In this document: one piece after another, positions 25,343 through 33,115 of the stretch
Layout of the letters: the number at the start of each line of letters is the position of its first letter
Numbering within the stretch: position 1 is the stretch's first letter
From: an uncultured Butyricicoccus sp.
Lineage (GTDB): Bacteria > Bacillota > Clostridia > Oscillospirales > Butyricicoccaceae
Reading direction: 5' to 3'
NCBI GenBank assembly: GCA_934532985.1
Contig: CAKTAV010000001.1
Coordinates: forward strand, 124,001-188,000
Length of the DNA: 64,000 nt
The notes under the pieces: generated by a model
The model's input: only the letters and a program-made list of their open reading frames with translations
What the model was told of the DNA's origin: nothing
The model's database searches: none
Made by a program: the position numbers and the translations under genes

Positions 25343-26496
25343 TCTCTGATTATCTCCTCTGCCACTTCCGTTGTTCCGAGCAGGCCGTATTCGTTGGAAA
25401 ACAGCACCGCTCCCACCCGATATGCTCCCGCCGCGCGGCGATTCAGGTGATATTGTATCGCGTCCAGCAGGCGGGCAAGCACCGCCAGCCGCAGACCGCA
25501 GTCATCCAGTATTTCAATGCACGCGTCCGTTGTCGCCGCGTTCAGCAGCGCCTGACAGGTCGCCTGCTCCGCCCCGCACACCGCCGCGTGCGCGCAAAAC
25601 AGCTCTGTCCGGCAGTCCGCCCAGCGCGAGTGCGTGTTCATAATGCCGCCCGCCAGCTTGACCAGCTTGCCGATATGTCCCACCAGCAGCACGCGCTGCA
25701 TGTGCTCCGACGCCGCAATATCCAGCGATTCCCCGATAAAATTCGAGCTTTTGACAATCGGGATGCCGCTGGTCTGCATCCCATGCTCCCGTAGAAACGA
25801 CTGTCCGTAATTGCCCGGCGTCAGAATCAGATCGTGCGACGTCAGCGCCGCCTGATGCACCTCCACCGCAATCGTCGCCACAATCGCCTGCTCGCTCATC
25901 GGCTCAACAATACCGGACGTTCCCAAAATCGAGATACCGCCCACCACGCCGAGCTGGGGGTTAAAGGTCTTTTGCGCCAGCGCTTCACCGTCCGGCGCGG
26001 AAATGATGACCTGCATTCCTCCCTCATGACACAGCTCCTCGCACACTGCCGTCACAGCCTGCGCGATCATCTGCCGCGGCACACGGTTGATCGCCGCATT
26101 GCCGACCGGCTGATCCAGACCCGGCTTGGTCACGCGGCCGACGCCCTTGCCACCGTCAATCTCGATACCCAGCGCAGCACCATAGGCCACCGTTGCCACA
26201 ATTTCCGTGCCATTGGTGACATCGGCGTCGTCTCCGGCGTCCTTGACCACCGCACACCACGCGTTCGTGCCATCCCATCCCCACTGCTCGATGGGGACAT
26301 CGACCTCCAGCCCCTTCTGTGTCATCAGGGAGACATGCTTGGGGGCGGAGCCGGTGAGCAGCAGCCGTGCCGCTGCCGCCGCCGCGAGCGCCGCACACGT
26401 TCCCGTCGTGTAGCCGCAGCGCAGCAGTTTGGCGCCGCTGCGCACATAGTGCTCAAATGCCACCGTTCTCCGCCCCTTTCCTGTCTCTTTTTCCAT
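25309..26496 (-). CDS. cbiD: Cobalt-precorrin-5B C1-methyltransferase
   Basis: A 395-residue enzyme that methylates C1 in the anaerobic route. It has LRCGYTTGTCAALAAAAAA, the CbiD signature, then VNPQ-type core DGEALAQKTFNPQLGVVGG and ILGTSGIVEPMSEQA. The presence of CbiD, CbiG and CbiK marks the oxygen-independent pathway. ATG at 26496 follows TAAGGGC by eight bases, eleven bases after cbiK; a GTG at 26463 is a possible shorter start. Confidence 0.96.
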   Translation of the reverse strand: MEKETGKGRRTVAFEHYVRSGAKLLRCGYTTGTCAALAAAAAARLLLTGSAPKHVSLMTQKGLEVDVPIEQWGWDGTNAWCAVVKDAGDDADVTNGTEIVATVAYGAALGIEIDGGKGVGRVTKPGLDQPVGNAAINRVPRQMIAQAVTAVCEELCHEGGMQVIISAPDGEALAQKTFNPQLGVVGGISILGTSGIVEPMSEQAIVATIAVEVHQAALTSHDLILTPGNYGQSFLREHGMQTSGIPIVKSSNFIGESLDIAASEHMQRVLLVGHIGKLVKLAGGIMNTHSRWADCRTELFCAHAAVCGAEQATCQALLNAATTDACIEILDDCGLRLAVLARLLDAIQYHLNRRAAGAYRVGAVLFSNEYGLLGTTEVAEEIIREWNKNAEFSTE

Positions 26497-26507
26497 GTAT
26501 TCTGCCC

Positions 26508-27269
26508 TTACAGCAGCTCCTGCATGTGCTTGCGGTACAGCTGCTGAATCTCCTTCATCTCGCCCAGGCCGCGCATCGTGCAGCGTACCTGTACGCCGTC
26601 GGCCTCCAGCTGGCTTTTCCAGCTGTCGTCATCCTCGCCTGCCATGTCGTTGCACGCGTGGTCACCCGCCACCAGCATGAGCGGAATCAGATGCGCCTTT
26701 TTATACTGGCCTGCTACTTGCTTGCGGACGTCCCCAAAGCCCGGCCAGCCTTCCACCGTGCCGACGAAAATATCATCCCGTCCCGCCAGCGAAAACGCGG
26801 TTTGCAGCGCCGGATACACCGCATTGGCAAAGTGTTCGGTGCCGTGCCCCATGAATACCGTCGCCTCGTCCTCCTGCGCCGGATAGTTCCGCATCAGGCT
26901 CGATGCCAGATACTGCAAATCCTCCGTATCCGCCAGCAGCGGCTTGCCGAGGGCAAAGCGCGGAAAGCGGAACGAAAACCAGTCGGCTGTCTTTTTGATT
27001 TTATCATACTCAATGCCATACAGCATGTGGGTCGGCTGAACAATCACATCCTGATAGCCCATCGCCTCGATCTGCTCCAGCGCTTCCTTCAGCGAGAGAA
27101 TGTCCTCGCCGCGCTGCGCCAGCTTGCGCCGAATCGTCGGGCTGGTAAAAGCACGGAAAAAGTCGCGGTCCGGCGCCTGTTCCAACAAAATATCCTCCAC
27201 CGCCGTAATACACGCGCGGGTCTGCGCCACGCTCGTGCCGAAGCTGACTACCAGCAATGCCTGTTTCAT
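26508..27269 (-). CDS. cbiK: Sirohydrochlorin cobaltochelatase
   Basis: A 253-residue class II chelatase that inserts cobalt into sirohydrochlorin, committing it to cobalamin. It starts QALLVVSFGTSVAQTRA and has QPTHMLYGIEYD, VFMGHGTEHFANAVY with the active-site histidine near residue 140, and LMLVAGDHACNDMAGED with a second metal ligand. No signal peptide is seen, so it is cytoplasmic, unlike some periplasmic homologues. It sits between the cobalt importer genes and the ring genes. ATG at 27269 follows GAGG by nine bases. Confidence 0.96.
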   Translation of the reverse strand: MKQALLVVSFGTSVAQTRACITAVEDILLEQAPDRDFFRAFTSPTIRRKLAQRGEDILSLKEALEQIEAMGYQDVIVQPTHMLYGIEYDKIKKTADWFSFRFPRFALGKPLLADTEDLQYLASSLMRNYPAQEDEATVFMGHGTEHFANAVYPALQTAFSLAGRDDIFVGTVEGWPGFGDVRKQVAGQYKKAHLIPLMLVAGDHACNDMAGEDDDSWKSQLEADGVQVRCTMRGLGEMKEIQQLYRKHMQELL

Positions 27270-27296
27270 CCTTCTATACCTCGCATTTCGTTCTCC

Positions 27297-28127
27297 TTAG
27301 TTTCCGTTTTTCACACTCGGTCTCTCGTGCAGCAGCTGCTTCAGCTCCTGCATCGTGCGCGGGCGCGGCAGCCCCAGCAGCTCACCCACCTGATACAGCA
27401 GCGGCTGCTCCAGATGGCACTGCTCCAGCAGCGCCGTATCCGCAAAAATGACCTCCGGCACGTCGTCCGCCACCAGATGTCCATCGTGGAACACCAGAAT
27501 GCGGCTTGCCCACTGCCATGCGAAATTGACGTCATGCGTCGCCACCGCCAGCGCCAGTCCCTGCTGCTCCAGCATTTCCAGATTGCGCTCCAGCAGGCGG
27601 TTGTTCGCCGGGTCCAGTCCCGCCGCCGGCTCGTCCAGCAGCATCAGCTCCGGCTCCATCGCCAGCACGTCCGCAATCGACACGCGCTTTTTCTCGCCGC
27701 CCGACAGATACTGCGGCGGACGCTGCCGAAAGCTCTGCAGATGCAGATGCTCGATCGCCTCATTCACGCGGCGGCGCACCTCGTCCTCCGGCAGGCGGAG
27801 GTTCATCGGGCCAAAGCTGATCTCCTCCTCCACCGTGCCCGCCAGCAGCTGGACGTCCGGATCTTGAAACACCAGACCGACGCCGCGGCGCAACCGGTTG
27901 CGCTCCTTGGCGCGCTTGCCCACCGGCATTTCCTTAAACATAACCCGTCCGGACTTTGGTGTCAATACCCCATTGGCCAATAAGAAGAATGTGGACTTGC
28001 CCGCACCGTTGTTGCCCAGCACCGCAATCTTCTCTCCGGCACAGATGGACACCGAGCACTCGGACAGCGCATTTCGATGTTCCTCATAGGCGTAAGAAAC
28101 CTGTTCAAACCGTAATATTTCTTTCAT
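27297..28127 (-). CDS. cbiO: Cobalt ECF transporter ATPase
   Basis: A 276-residue ABC ATPase that powers CbiMNQ cobalt uptake. The Walker A is LGNNGAGKSTFF near residues 36-46, the Q loop is GLVFQDPDVQL, the signature is YLSGGEKKRVS, and Walker B is LMLLDEPAAGLDP, followed by the switch histidine in ATHDVNFAW. The C-terminal ~60 residues are a family-typical extension. ATG at 28127 follows GAGG. It closes the transporter block, 27 bases before cbiK. Confidence 0.96.
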   Translation of the reverse strand: MKEILRFEQVSYAYEEHRNALSECSVSICAGEKIAVLGNNGAGKSTFFLLANGVLTPKSGRVMFKEMPVGKRAKERNRLRRGVGLVFQDPDVQLLAGTVEEEISFGPMNLRLPEDEVRRRVNEAIEHLHLQSFRQRPPQYLSGGEKKRVSIADVLAMEPELMLLDEPAAGLDPANNRLLERNLEMLEQQGLALAVATHDVNFAWQWASRILVFHDGHLVADDVPEVIFADTALLEQCHLEQPLLYQVGELLGLPRPRTMQELKQLLHERPSVKNGN

Positions 28128-28136
28128 TTCGCATCC

Positions 28137-29051
28137 TCACCATGTCACGACCACACCGGCCAGCATACCGATGACCAGCACGACGGCGGCAGCCCGCTGC
28201 ACGCCCGTCACCGGCTTTTTCTCCCGTTCCAAAAAGCGGATCTCTCCGTCATAGCAGCGGCTCTCCATCGCGTCCAGACAGGTTTCCGCCCGCCGGAAGC
28301 TGCGCGCCAGCATGTTGCCATAGATCTTGCCCGTCGTCACAATGCCCTGCTTATAGCCGTCAAAGCCCAGTCGGCTTGCCGCCGCATCCTTCATCGTGCG
28401 GTAGGTGGACAGCAGAATAAAAATATAGCGGTAAATCAGCACCGCCAGCTCCAGCACAATCGACGGGATGTGCGCCTTGCGCGCCACGGAAATCAACTCG
28501 GACATCGGGGTGGAAAGGCTCAAAAAATACAGACAGCTCACCGCGCCGAACGCCCGCGCCATAACCAGCCGTGCGCGCACCTGATTTCCCACCGTTACAC
28601 TCAGCCAGCCGTGCCAGAACGCGATGTTCCACACACCGTCCGCCGACGGAGCGTATTCCCACAGCAGCACGATACCGGAAAGCAGCAGAAACACCGCCGG
28701 AAGCGCAATCAACGACAGATAGTGATCCATCTCCAGCCCGCCGACGCCTACCGTCAGCGCCAGCATGAGAAAAAACATCGCCAGCGGCGGCCACGGGCTG
28801 TGCGAACAGACGCACAAGACGAGCAGCAGCAACGCGCTCACCGTCTTAAACGTCGGATTCCACGCCGACAGCCGGGAGTACTGGGCGTACTGGTCAATCG
28901 CCACAATGCCGCCGTGCGAATGATGTCCAAACACGAGAAAAAACAGCACGCTCGCCGCACAGAGCACCGCCAGCGGCACCGCCGGAAGCGTGCCAATGAA
29001 TAAACAGGCCATCAAAAAAACAGTCAGAATTGCCGTCGTTATTACCAGCAT
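28137..29051 (-). CDS. cbiQ: Cobalt ECF transporter transmembrane coupling protein, with N-terminal extension
   Basis: A 304-residue membrane protein; normal CbiQ is 225-270. The CbiQ core starts at IDQYAQYSRLSAWNPTFK (about residue 52) and includes STPMSELISVARKAHIP and RAETCLDAMESRCYDG, the coupling helices that contact CbiO. The extra N-terminal 50 residues contain two hydrophobic spans ending in FGHHSHGG, a histidine-rich patch that might bind metal. An ATG nearer the core was not seen with a ribosome site. A hairpin lies between it and cbiN. Confidence 0.94.
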   Translation of the reverse strand: MLVITTAILTVFLMACLFIGTLPAVPLAVLCAASVLFFLVFGHHSHGGIVAIDQYAQYSRLSAWNPTFKTVSALLLLVLCVCSHSPWPPLAMFFLMLALTVGVGGLEMDHYLSLIALPAVFLLLSGIVLLWEYAPSADGVWNIAFWHGWLSVTVGNQVRARLVMARAFGAVSCLYFLSLSTPMSELISVARKAHIPSIVLELAVLIYRYIFILLSTYRTMKDAAASRLGFDGYKQGIVTTGKIYGNMLARSFRRAETCLDAMESRCYDGEIRFLEREKKPVTGVQRAAAVVLVIGMLAGVVVTW

Positions 29052-29073
29052 ATCGTCACCTCTTTTGCAACAG

Positions 29074-29103
29074 GGCCGAGAGCCCCCTGCGGAACCCTCG
29101 GCC
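29074..29103 (-). promoter_or_regulatory. Intercistronic hairpin between cbiN and cbiQ
   Basis: In the only gap over 60 nt in the transporter block, GGCCGAG and CTCGGCC can pair around a C-rich loop. No T run follows on the minus strand, so RNA processing or stabilisation is likelier than termination. Confidence 0.5.
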
Positions 29104-29113
29104 TTCGTCTTGT

Positions 29114-29443
29114 TTATTCGTAATCTTCCTCGTTCTTAGAGTACTTCTTGCGTGCAACCAGATAGCCGAAGCCATAGGCAACGACGCCGACGCCAATGCC
29201 CGTCTGAACACAGAAGAACAGGCTCTCTACCTCGCCCGGCAGCTCGCCGCCGATCATCTGCTCCAGAATCGGCGTGAACCACGGCTCGTAATCCGTTCCC
29301 GTGATTTCTGCAACCTTATTGCTGCCCGCGTCATCACTGCCGCCGAACTCCGCGCCCTTGAGCGCGAACAGCGGAACCAGTACAATCAGCAGCGCCAGAA
29401 TAATCGTGACCAGAACAAGTGTCTTATTGCTCTTCTTTTTCAT
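29114..29443 (-). CDS. cbiN: Cobalt ECF transporter auxiliary subunit
   Basis: A 109-residue protein with one hydrophobic span near each end (TLVLVTIILALLIVLVPLFA and VQTGIGVGVVAYGFGYLV) and an external loop with GSDDAGSNKVAEITGTDYEP, the CbiN layout. It aids cobalt entry into CbiM. ATG at 29443 lies one base after the cbiM stop, with AAGGAGGG upstream. The C-terminus is acidic and lysine-rich. Confidence 0.94.
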   Translation of the reverse strand: MKKKSNKTLVLVTIILALLIVLVPLFALKGAEFGGSDDAGSNKVAEITGTDYEPWFTPILEQMIGGELPGEVESLFFCVQTGIGVGVVAYGFGYLVARKKYSKNEEDYE

Positions 29444-29444
29444 C

Positions 29445-30194
29445 TCACTTGCCCTCCTTGATAAAGCCGATCGCGCGCAGCTCCGGCTTTGCATAGCTTT
29501 CCAGACCGATGATGATAATCATGGTCAGCAGGCCTTCCAGAATGGCCAGCGGAACCTGCGTCGGTGCAAAGACACCGAGGAACTGCACCGCACTGGCCAG
29601 CACGCCGCCGTTGGCGCTCGGGTAAGCCAGCGCCAGCTGGATGCTGGTCACACAGTAGGTAAACAGGTCGCCCAGCGACGCTGCCAGGAACACGCACAGG
29701 TTCTTCGGCAGGTTTGCCTTGCGGGTTACCTTATAGAGCACATAGCTCAGGATCGGGCCGGCAATTGCCATGCTGAACGTGTTCGCGCCCAGCGTGGTCA
29801 GTCCGCCATGAGCCAGCAAAATCGCCTGGAACACCAGCACGATGATGCCCAAAATCGCTGCCGCCGGAACACCAAACAGAATGCTGGTCAGGCCGGTGCC
29901 CGTCATGTGGCTGCAGCTACCCGTAACCGACGGAATCTTCAGCGACGAGATAACAAATACAAACGCACCCGACATTGCCAGAATCAGCATTGCCTTGCGC
30001 TGCTCCTGCGCAATCCTGCGCACGGAGATAACACCCGCTACCAGGAACGGGATGCAGAGAATACCCCACACGATGCAGTGGGTTGCCGGCAGGTAGCCCT
30101 CCATGATGTGCATTGCTCCTGCTCTCTGGGGTACACAGAGAAAGCCGCAAAGCACGAACGAAAACGCTACCAACAGTTTTTCATAACGCTTCAT
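29445..30194 (-). CDS. cbiM: Cobalt ECF transporter substrate-binding subunit
   Basis: A 249-residue membrane protein. A signal-like N-terminus (MKRYEKLLVAFSFVLCGFL) precedes AMHIMEGYLPATHCIVWG; after cleavage the mature end is MHIMEG, whose histidine binds cobalt in this family. LKIPSVTGSCSHMTGTGL and LAHGGLTTLGANTFSMAIAG are further signatures. ATG at 30194 follows AAGGAGG by eight bases. It is the first gene of the unit, 78 bases beyond a riboswitch-linked terminator. Confidence 0.97.
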   Translation of the reverse strand: MKRYEKLLVAFSFVLCGFLCVPQRAGAMHIMEGYLPATHCIVWGILCIPFLVAGVISVRRIAQEQRKAMLILAMSGAFVFVISSLKIPSVTGSCSHMTGTGLTSILFGVPAAAILGIIVLVFQAILLAHGGLTTLGANTFSMAIAGPILSYVLYKVTRKANLPKNLCVFLAASLGDLFTYCVTSIQLALAYPSANGGVLASAVQFLGVFAPTQVPLAILEGLLTMIIIIGLESYAKPELRAIGFIKEGK

Positions 30195-30271
30195 TTTTAT
30201 TTCCTCCTTGTTGATTCCAAAACCGGCGTACTTTGATCCAAAGCCGCTCAGCTTCTTTCTCACCGCGGCAG

Positions 30272-30309
30272 CAAAAGAAACCGTTTGCATCCGCGGCACA
30301 GCCGGTTTC
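30272..30309 (-). terminator. Riboswitch-linked terminator, second riboswitch
   Basis: Downstream of the second aptamer, GAAACCG and CGGTTTC pair and are followed by TTTTG on the minus strand. This is where ligand-bound aptamer would stop transcription before cbiM. Stem length is modest. Confidence 0.6.
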
Positions 30310-30328
30310 TCATACCGACCACACTATG

Positions 30329-30501
30329 CAAAAGGGCAGGTCTTCCGGCTCGGAGCTCGTGCGCCGCGCGTCCGCCTTCCCGCAAGAGTACCCACCCCGC
30401 AGTGGCATTCGGACGCCGACTCGCTCTCTACGGCGGCGGTCCCGCATGGTCTTTCACCATTTCCCTATTCTCCCGTGAGCACACCCACAGGCACCCCTTT
30501 G
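30329..30501 (-). ncRNA. Cobalamin riboswitch aptamer 2 (classical type)
   Basis: On the minus strand an eight-pair P1 (CAAAGGGG with CCCTTTTG) encloses GGTGCCTGTGGGTG, AATAGGGAAATGGTGAAAGACC, GCGGGACCGCCGCCGTAGAG, GCCACTG, GGGAAGGC and AGCCGGAAGACCTGCC. These match the cobalamin riboswitch core in order. It lies in the cbiM leader and should repress the whole unit when corrinoid is plentiful. Confidence 0.95.
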
Positions 30502-30529
30502 TTGCAATTTTAACCCAGACCGAAGGAAA

Positions 30530-30561
30530 GAAAAGAAAAACGCGCATCGTTCCGATGCACG
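30530..30561 (-). terminator. Riboswitch-linked terminator, first riboswitch
   Basis: CGTGCATCG and CGATGCGCG form a 9-bp stem with a GAA loop and are followed by TTTTTCTTTTC on the minus strand, between the two aptamers. Confidence 0.85.
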
Positions 30562-30624
30562 CCGACAGGAGATGCCTCTTTGTCCGCATCTCTGCATGCG
30601 CCTCCGGTTTCGGCAGAAGCACCG

Positions 30625-30724
30625 CGCTGTTTCACGTATCTGACTTATCCTCTCCGAGGCTTCACAGTGACCGACTCGCCGGGCTTTTCACCCGATTCCG
30701 TGCGCCGCAAGCAGCAAAACAGCG
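30625..30724 (-). ncRNA. Cobalamin riboswitch aptamer 1 (compact)
   Basis: About 100 nt on the minus strand are closed by P1 CGCTGTTT/AAACAGCG. Inside are GGAATCGGGTGAAAAGCCC, GGCGAGTCGGTCACTGTGA and GATAAGTCAGATACGTG, matching the cobalamin riboswitch core without the long peripheral arm of aptamer 2. It begins about 15 nt after the predicted transcription start and is followed by its own terminator. Confidence 0.85.
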
Positions 30725-30745
30725 TGTTTTATTTGGTTCTTTGCC

Positions 30746-30774
30746 AGTATAGCATGATTCCTATGGCAATTCAA
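30746..30774 (-). promoter_or_regulatory. Promoter of the cobalamin unit
   Basis: TTGAAT (30774-30769) and TATACT (30751-30746) on the minus strand with a 17-base spacer, immediately upstream of riboswitch 1. Confidence 0.88.
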
Positions 30775-30909
30775 CAAACTTTCCCAAAAATACAGTCGCA
30801 CAGCTCCCATCCCGTTGATTTCTATCTTTTTTCTACTTTTTGCATTTCATTTCGCCACTTTTTTGTGATTTATGGTATACTAACCGCAAAAGAGGGAGGG
30901 GGAAATCAC

Positions 30910-32208
30910 ATGCGGCAGTTAATGCAAAATTACATCCGATACTTCTTTTTGAACGTGCCCAATCCTGCGGTGCGCAATTTCAACCTGCTCGCCAGCGTCG
31001 GCACCGCCGTCGGTCTGATTGAGGGCGTCATCAGCCTCTCCATCGGGCAGCTGTTGGCCGGTGCGCTTTGCTGTGCCACCGGCGTATTCGCCCTGTTTCT
31101 GCTGCTGTTCAGCCGCAAAACCAGACACTATCGCATCTGTTATTACGCGACGATCGTCGTGATTTTTCTGCTCGGCTTCAGCGTCATTTTCTTCACCGGC
31201 GGCGGGTATCTGAGCGGAACACCGGTGTTCTTCGTCTTTGCCGTCGTGTACACGGCCTTTCTGCTGGAGGGCAAGGAACTGTTTATCATGACAGCGGTCG
31301 AGCTTGCGGTATACAGCGGCGATGTACTGGTCGCGTATTCCTTCCCGCAGCTGGTCGTGTGGCCACGCGACGCGCAGAGCTTAGTGACGGATATTCTCTT
31401 GTGCACGGCAATCAGCGCCGTGTCCCTCTGTCTGTCCGCCTATCTGCAAGTGGTCAGCTATCGCAGCCAGCAGAAAGAGCTGGAAAAAGCGCGGCGCGAG
31501 GCGGAGCTTGCCTCGCAGGCAAAAACCGTCTTTCTGTCGAATATCTCGCACGAGCTGAAATCCCCGCTCGCCGTCGTCTCCGGCTACGCGCAGATCGCCA
31601 GCCAGCATCTGCGCACGAATCCGGATGCACAGGAGGACGTGGAGCTGATGCGTCTCATCACCTCTGAAGTAGATCAGATGGCCTTTTTGGTGTCGCAGCT
31701 TTTGAATGTGACGCGCATTGAGGAAGGTCGTCTTGTGCTCAATAAAAAAAGCGCCCAGTTGGACGCTGTGTTAAAGCTCACGCTGGACGCCTATGCGCCC
31801 GCCCTGCGGCAAAACAGAAACACACTGGTGTTTCACCGGCTGTACGACCTGCCGCCCATTCTGCTGGACGAAAACCGCATCCGGCAGGTCATGGTCAATC
31901 TGCTCTCCAACGCCAACCGCCACACCAAGCGCGGAACCATCACCATTTCCATGGAGCAGGAGGCAGGGGCTGCCATTGTCTCGGTCGCCGACACCGGCGA
32001 GGGCATTGCGCCGGAGCAGATTCCGCATCTATTTGAGCGGTTTTCTCCCAAGCAAACCCGCGCCGCCAACGATACCGGCACAGGCTTAGGCTTGTACATC
32101 TGCAAGCATATTATCGAAGCGCACGGCGGAGAAATCACGATTTCCAGCACGCAGGGTGTCGGCACCTGTGCCCGCTTTACGCTGCCGCTCAAAACCGCGT
32201 CCGCGTGA
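30910..32208 (+). CDS. Membrane sensor histidine kinase
   Basis: A 432-residue sensor kinase. Six hydrophobic segments fill residues 22-180 with almost no external loop, so it probably senses within or near the membrane. A short coiled linker precedes the phospho-acceptor H214 in FLSNISHELKSPLAVVSG. The ATPase domain has N box VMVNLLSNANRHTKRG, G1 VADTGEGIAPEQIPHLFERF and G2 NDTGTGLGLYICKHI. ATG at 30910 follows a GGAGGGGG site. It is divergent from the cobalamin unit and its last 20 nt overlap the end of the convergent regulator gene, its likely partner. Confidence 0.93.
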   Translation: MRQLMQNYIRYFFLNVPNPAVRNFNLLASVGTAVGLIEGVISLSIGQLLAGALCCATGVFALFLLLFSRKTRHYRICYYATIVVIFLLGFSVIFFTGGGYLSGTPVFFVFAVVYTAFLLEGKELFIMTAVELAVYSGDVLVAYSFPQLVVWPRDAQSLVTDILLCTAISAVSLCLSAYLQVVSYRSQQKELEKARREAELASQAKTVFLSNISHELKSPLAVVSGYAQIASQHLRTNPDAQEDVELMRLITSEVDQMAFLVSQLLNVTRIEEGRLVLNKKSAQLDAVLKLTLDAYAPALRQNRNTLVFHRLYDLPPILLDENRIRQVMVNLLSNANRHTKRGTITISMEQEAGAAIVSVADTGEGIAPEQIPHLFERFSPKQTRAANDTGTGLGLYICKHIIEAHGGEITISSTQGVGTCARFTLPLKTASA

Positions 32209-32869
32209 GCAGATAGCGTCCGCCCGGCGTCGCCACAATTTCAATCGGGCTGGATTCATCCAGCTTCATTTTCTTTCGGATCATGGAAATATACTTTTTA
32301 ACCACGCCGGTATCCACACCGCCGCCCCAAACGGCGTCCAGTAGCTCTTCCTTCTGGAAGGAGCGCTCCCCGTGGCTCGCTAAAAACGCCAAAAGCTGCG
32401 TCTCCTTCTGCGACAGCGGGAATTCTTCCCCGTCCAGAATCGCCATACCCTTGATGAGATCCACCGTCAGCGGCGGAAACTCCACCCGACCGGCGCCCAT
32501 CAGGCCGCTGCGGCGCAGCTGTGCCATCACCTGTGCCGCCAGCACATCCAGATGATACGGCTTGGTCAGATAGGCGTCTCCGCCCTGTTCAATACCGTTG
32601 ATAATATCCTGATTTTCGTCCAAACAGGTCAGAAAAATGACCGGAGCCGTCGTGTATTCGCGCAGTTCGCGGCAATAGTCCAATCCGGTTCCGTCCGGCA
32701 GCAGGACGTCCAGCAAAAATAAATCCGGCGGAGTCTCTGCCGCCAGCAGACGCGCCTGCGCAATGGTCTCTGCCGTCATCACTTCATATCCCAGCTGTTC
32801 CAGATGCGCTCGGTTGGTTTCGCGCACGCCCAGCTCGTCCTCTACAATAAGGATGATCCCTTTTCTCAT
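32189..32869 (-). CDS. OmpR/PhoB-family response regulator
   Basis: A 226-residue regulator. The receiver domain (1-120) has acidic pocket VEDE, phospho-acceptor D54 in LFLLDVLLPDG, T in VIFLTCLD and K in AYLTKPYHL. Residues 130-226 form the winged helix, with PLSQKETQLLAFLASHGERS, LLDAVWGGGVDTGVVKKYIS and TPGGRYLLT. ATG at 32869 follows GGAGGGG. A TATAAT box lies at 32913-32908 on the minus strand. It converges on and overlaps the kinase gene 30910-32208, an unusual layout for a two-component pair. Confidence 0.93.
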   Translation of the reverse strand: MRKGIILIVEDELGVRETNRAHLEQLGYEVMTAETIAQARLLAAETPPDLFLLDVLLPDGTGLDYCRELREYTTAPVIFLTCLDENQDIINGIEQGGDAYLTKPYHLDVLAAQVMAQLRRSGLMGAGRVEFPPLTVDLIKGMAILDGEEFPLSQKETQLLAFLASHGERSFQKEELLDAVWGGGVDTGVVKKYISMIRKKMKLDESSPIEIVATPGGRYLLTRTRF

Positions 32870-33115
32870 TGTTTCCCCTCCTGTCCGTTATCTTTCTCTC
32901 TTGTTTTATTATAACAGACCATACGGAGCGGAAACAGCGCGCCACCCACGTTTTCTGAAAAAATACAGTGAAAATTCCGTAACCATTTCCCGATTTCCGT
33001 CTCTGTGTGATAGGCTTTTATTGTACAAAACAGACAAAACATAAAAGGAGGTAAGGAAGAGAAAGCTTTCCCCCTCGCCCACGCACAGGACTCGCATAAA
33101 CCGAAGGAGGATTTT

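Noticed and set aside
30905..31000. Start of the sensor kinase further upstream in the same frame (30580)
   Set aside because: That extension would lie across the cobalamin riboswitch and promoter on the other strand; ATG 30910 has a strong ribosome site.
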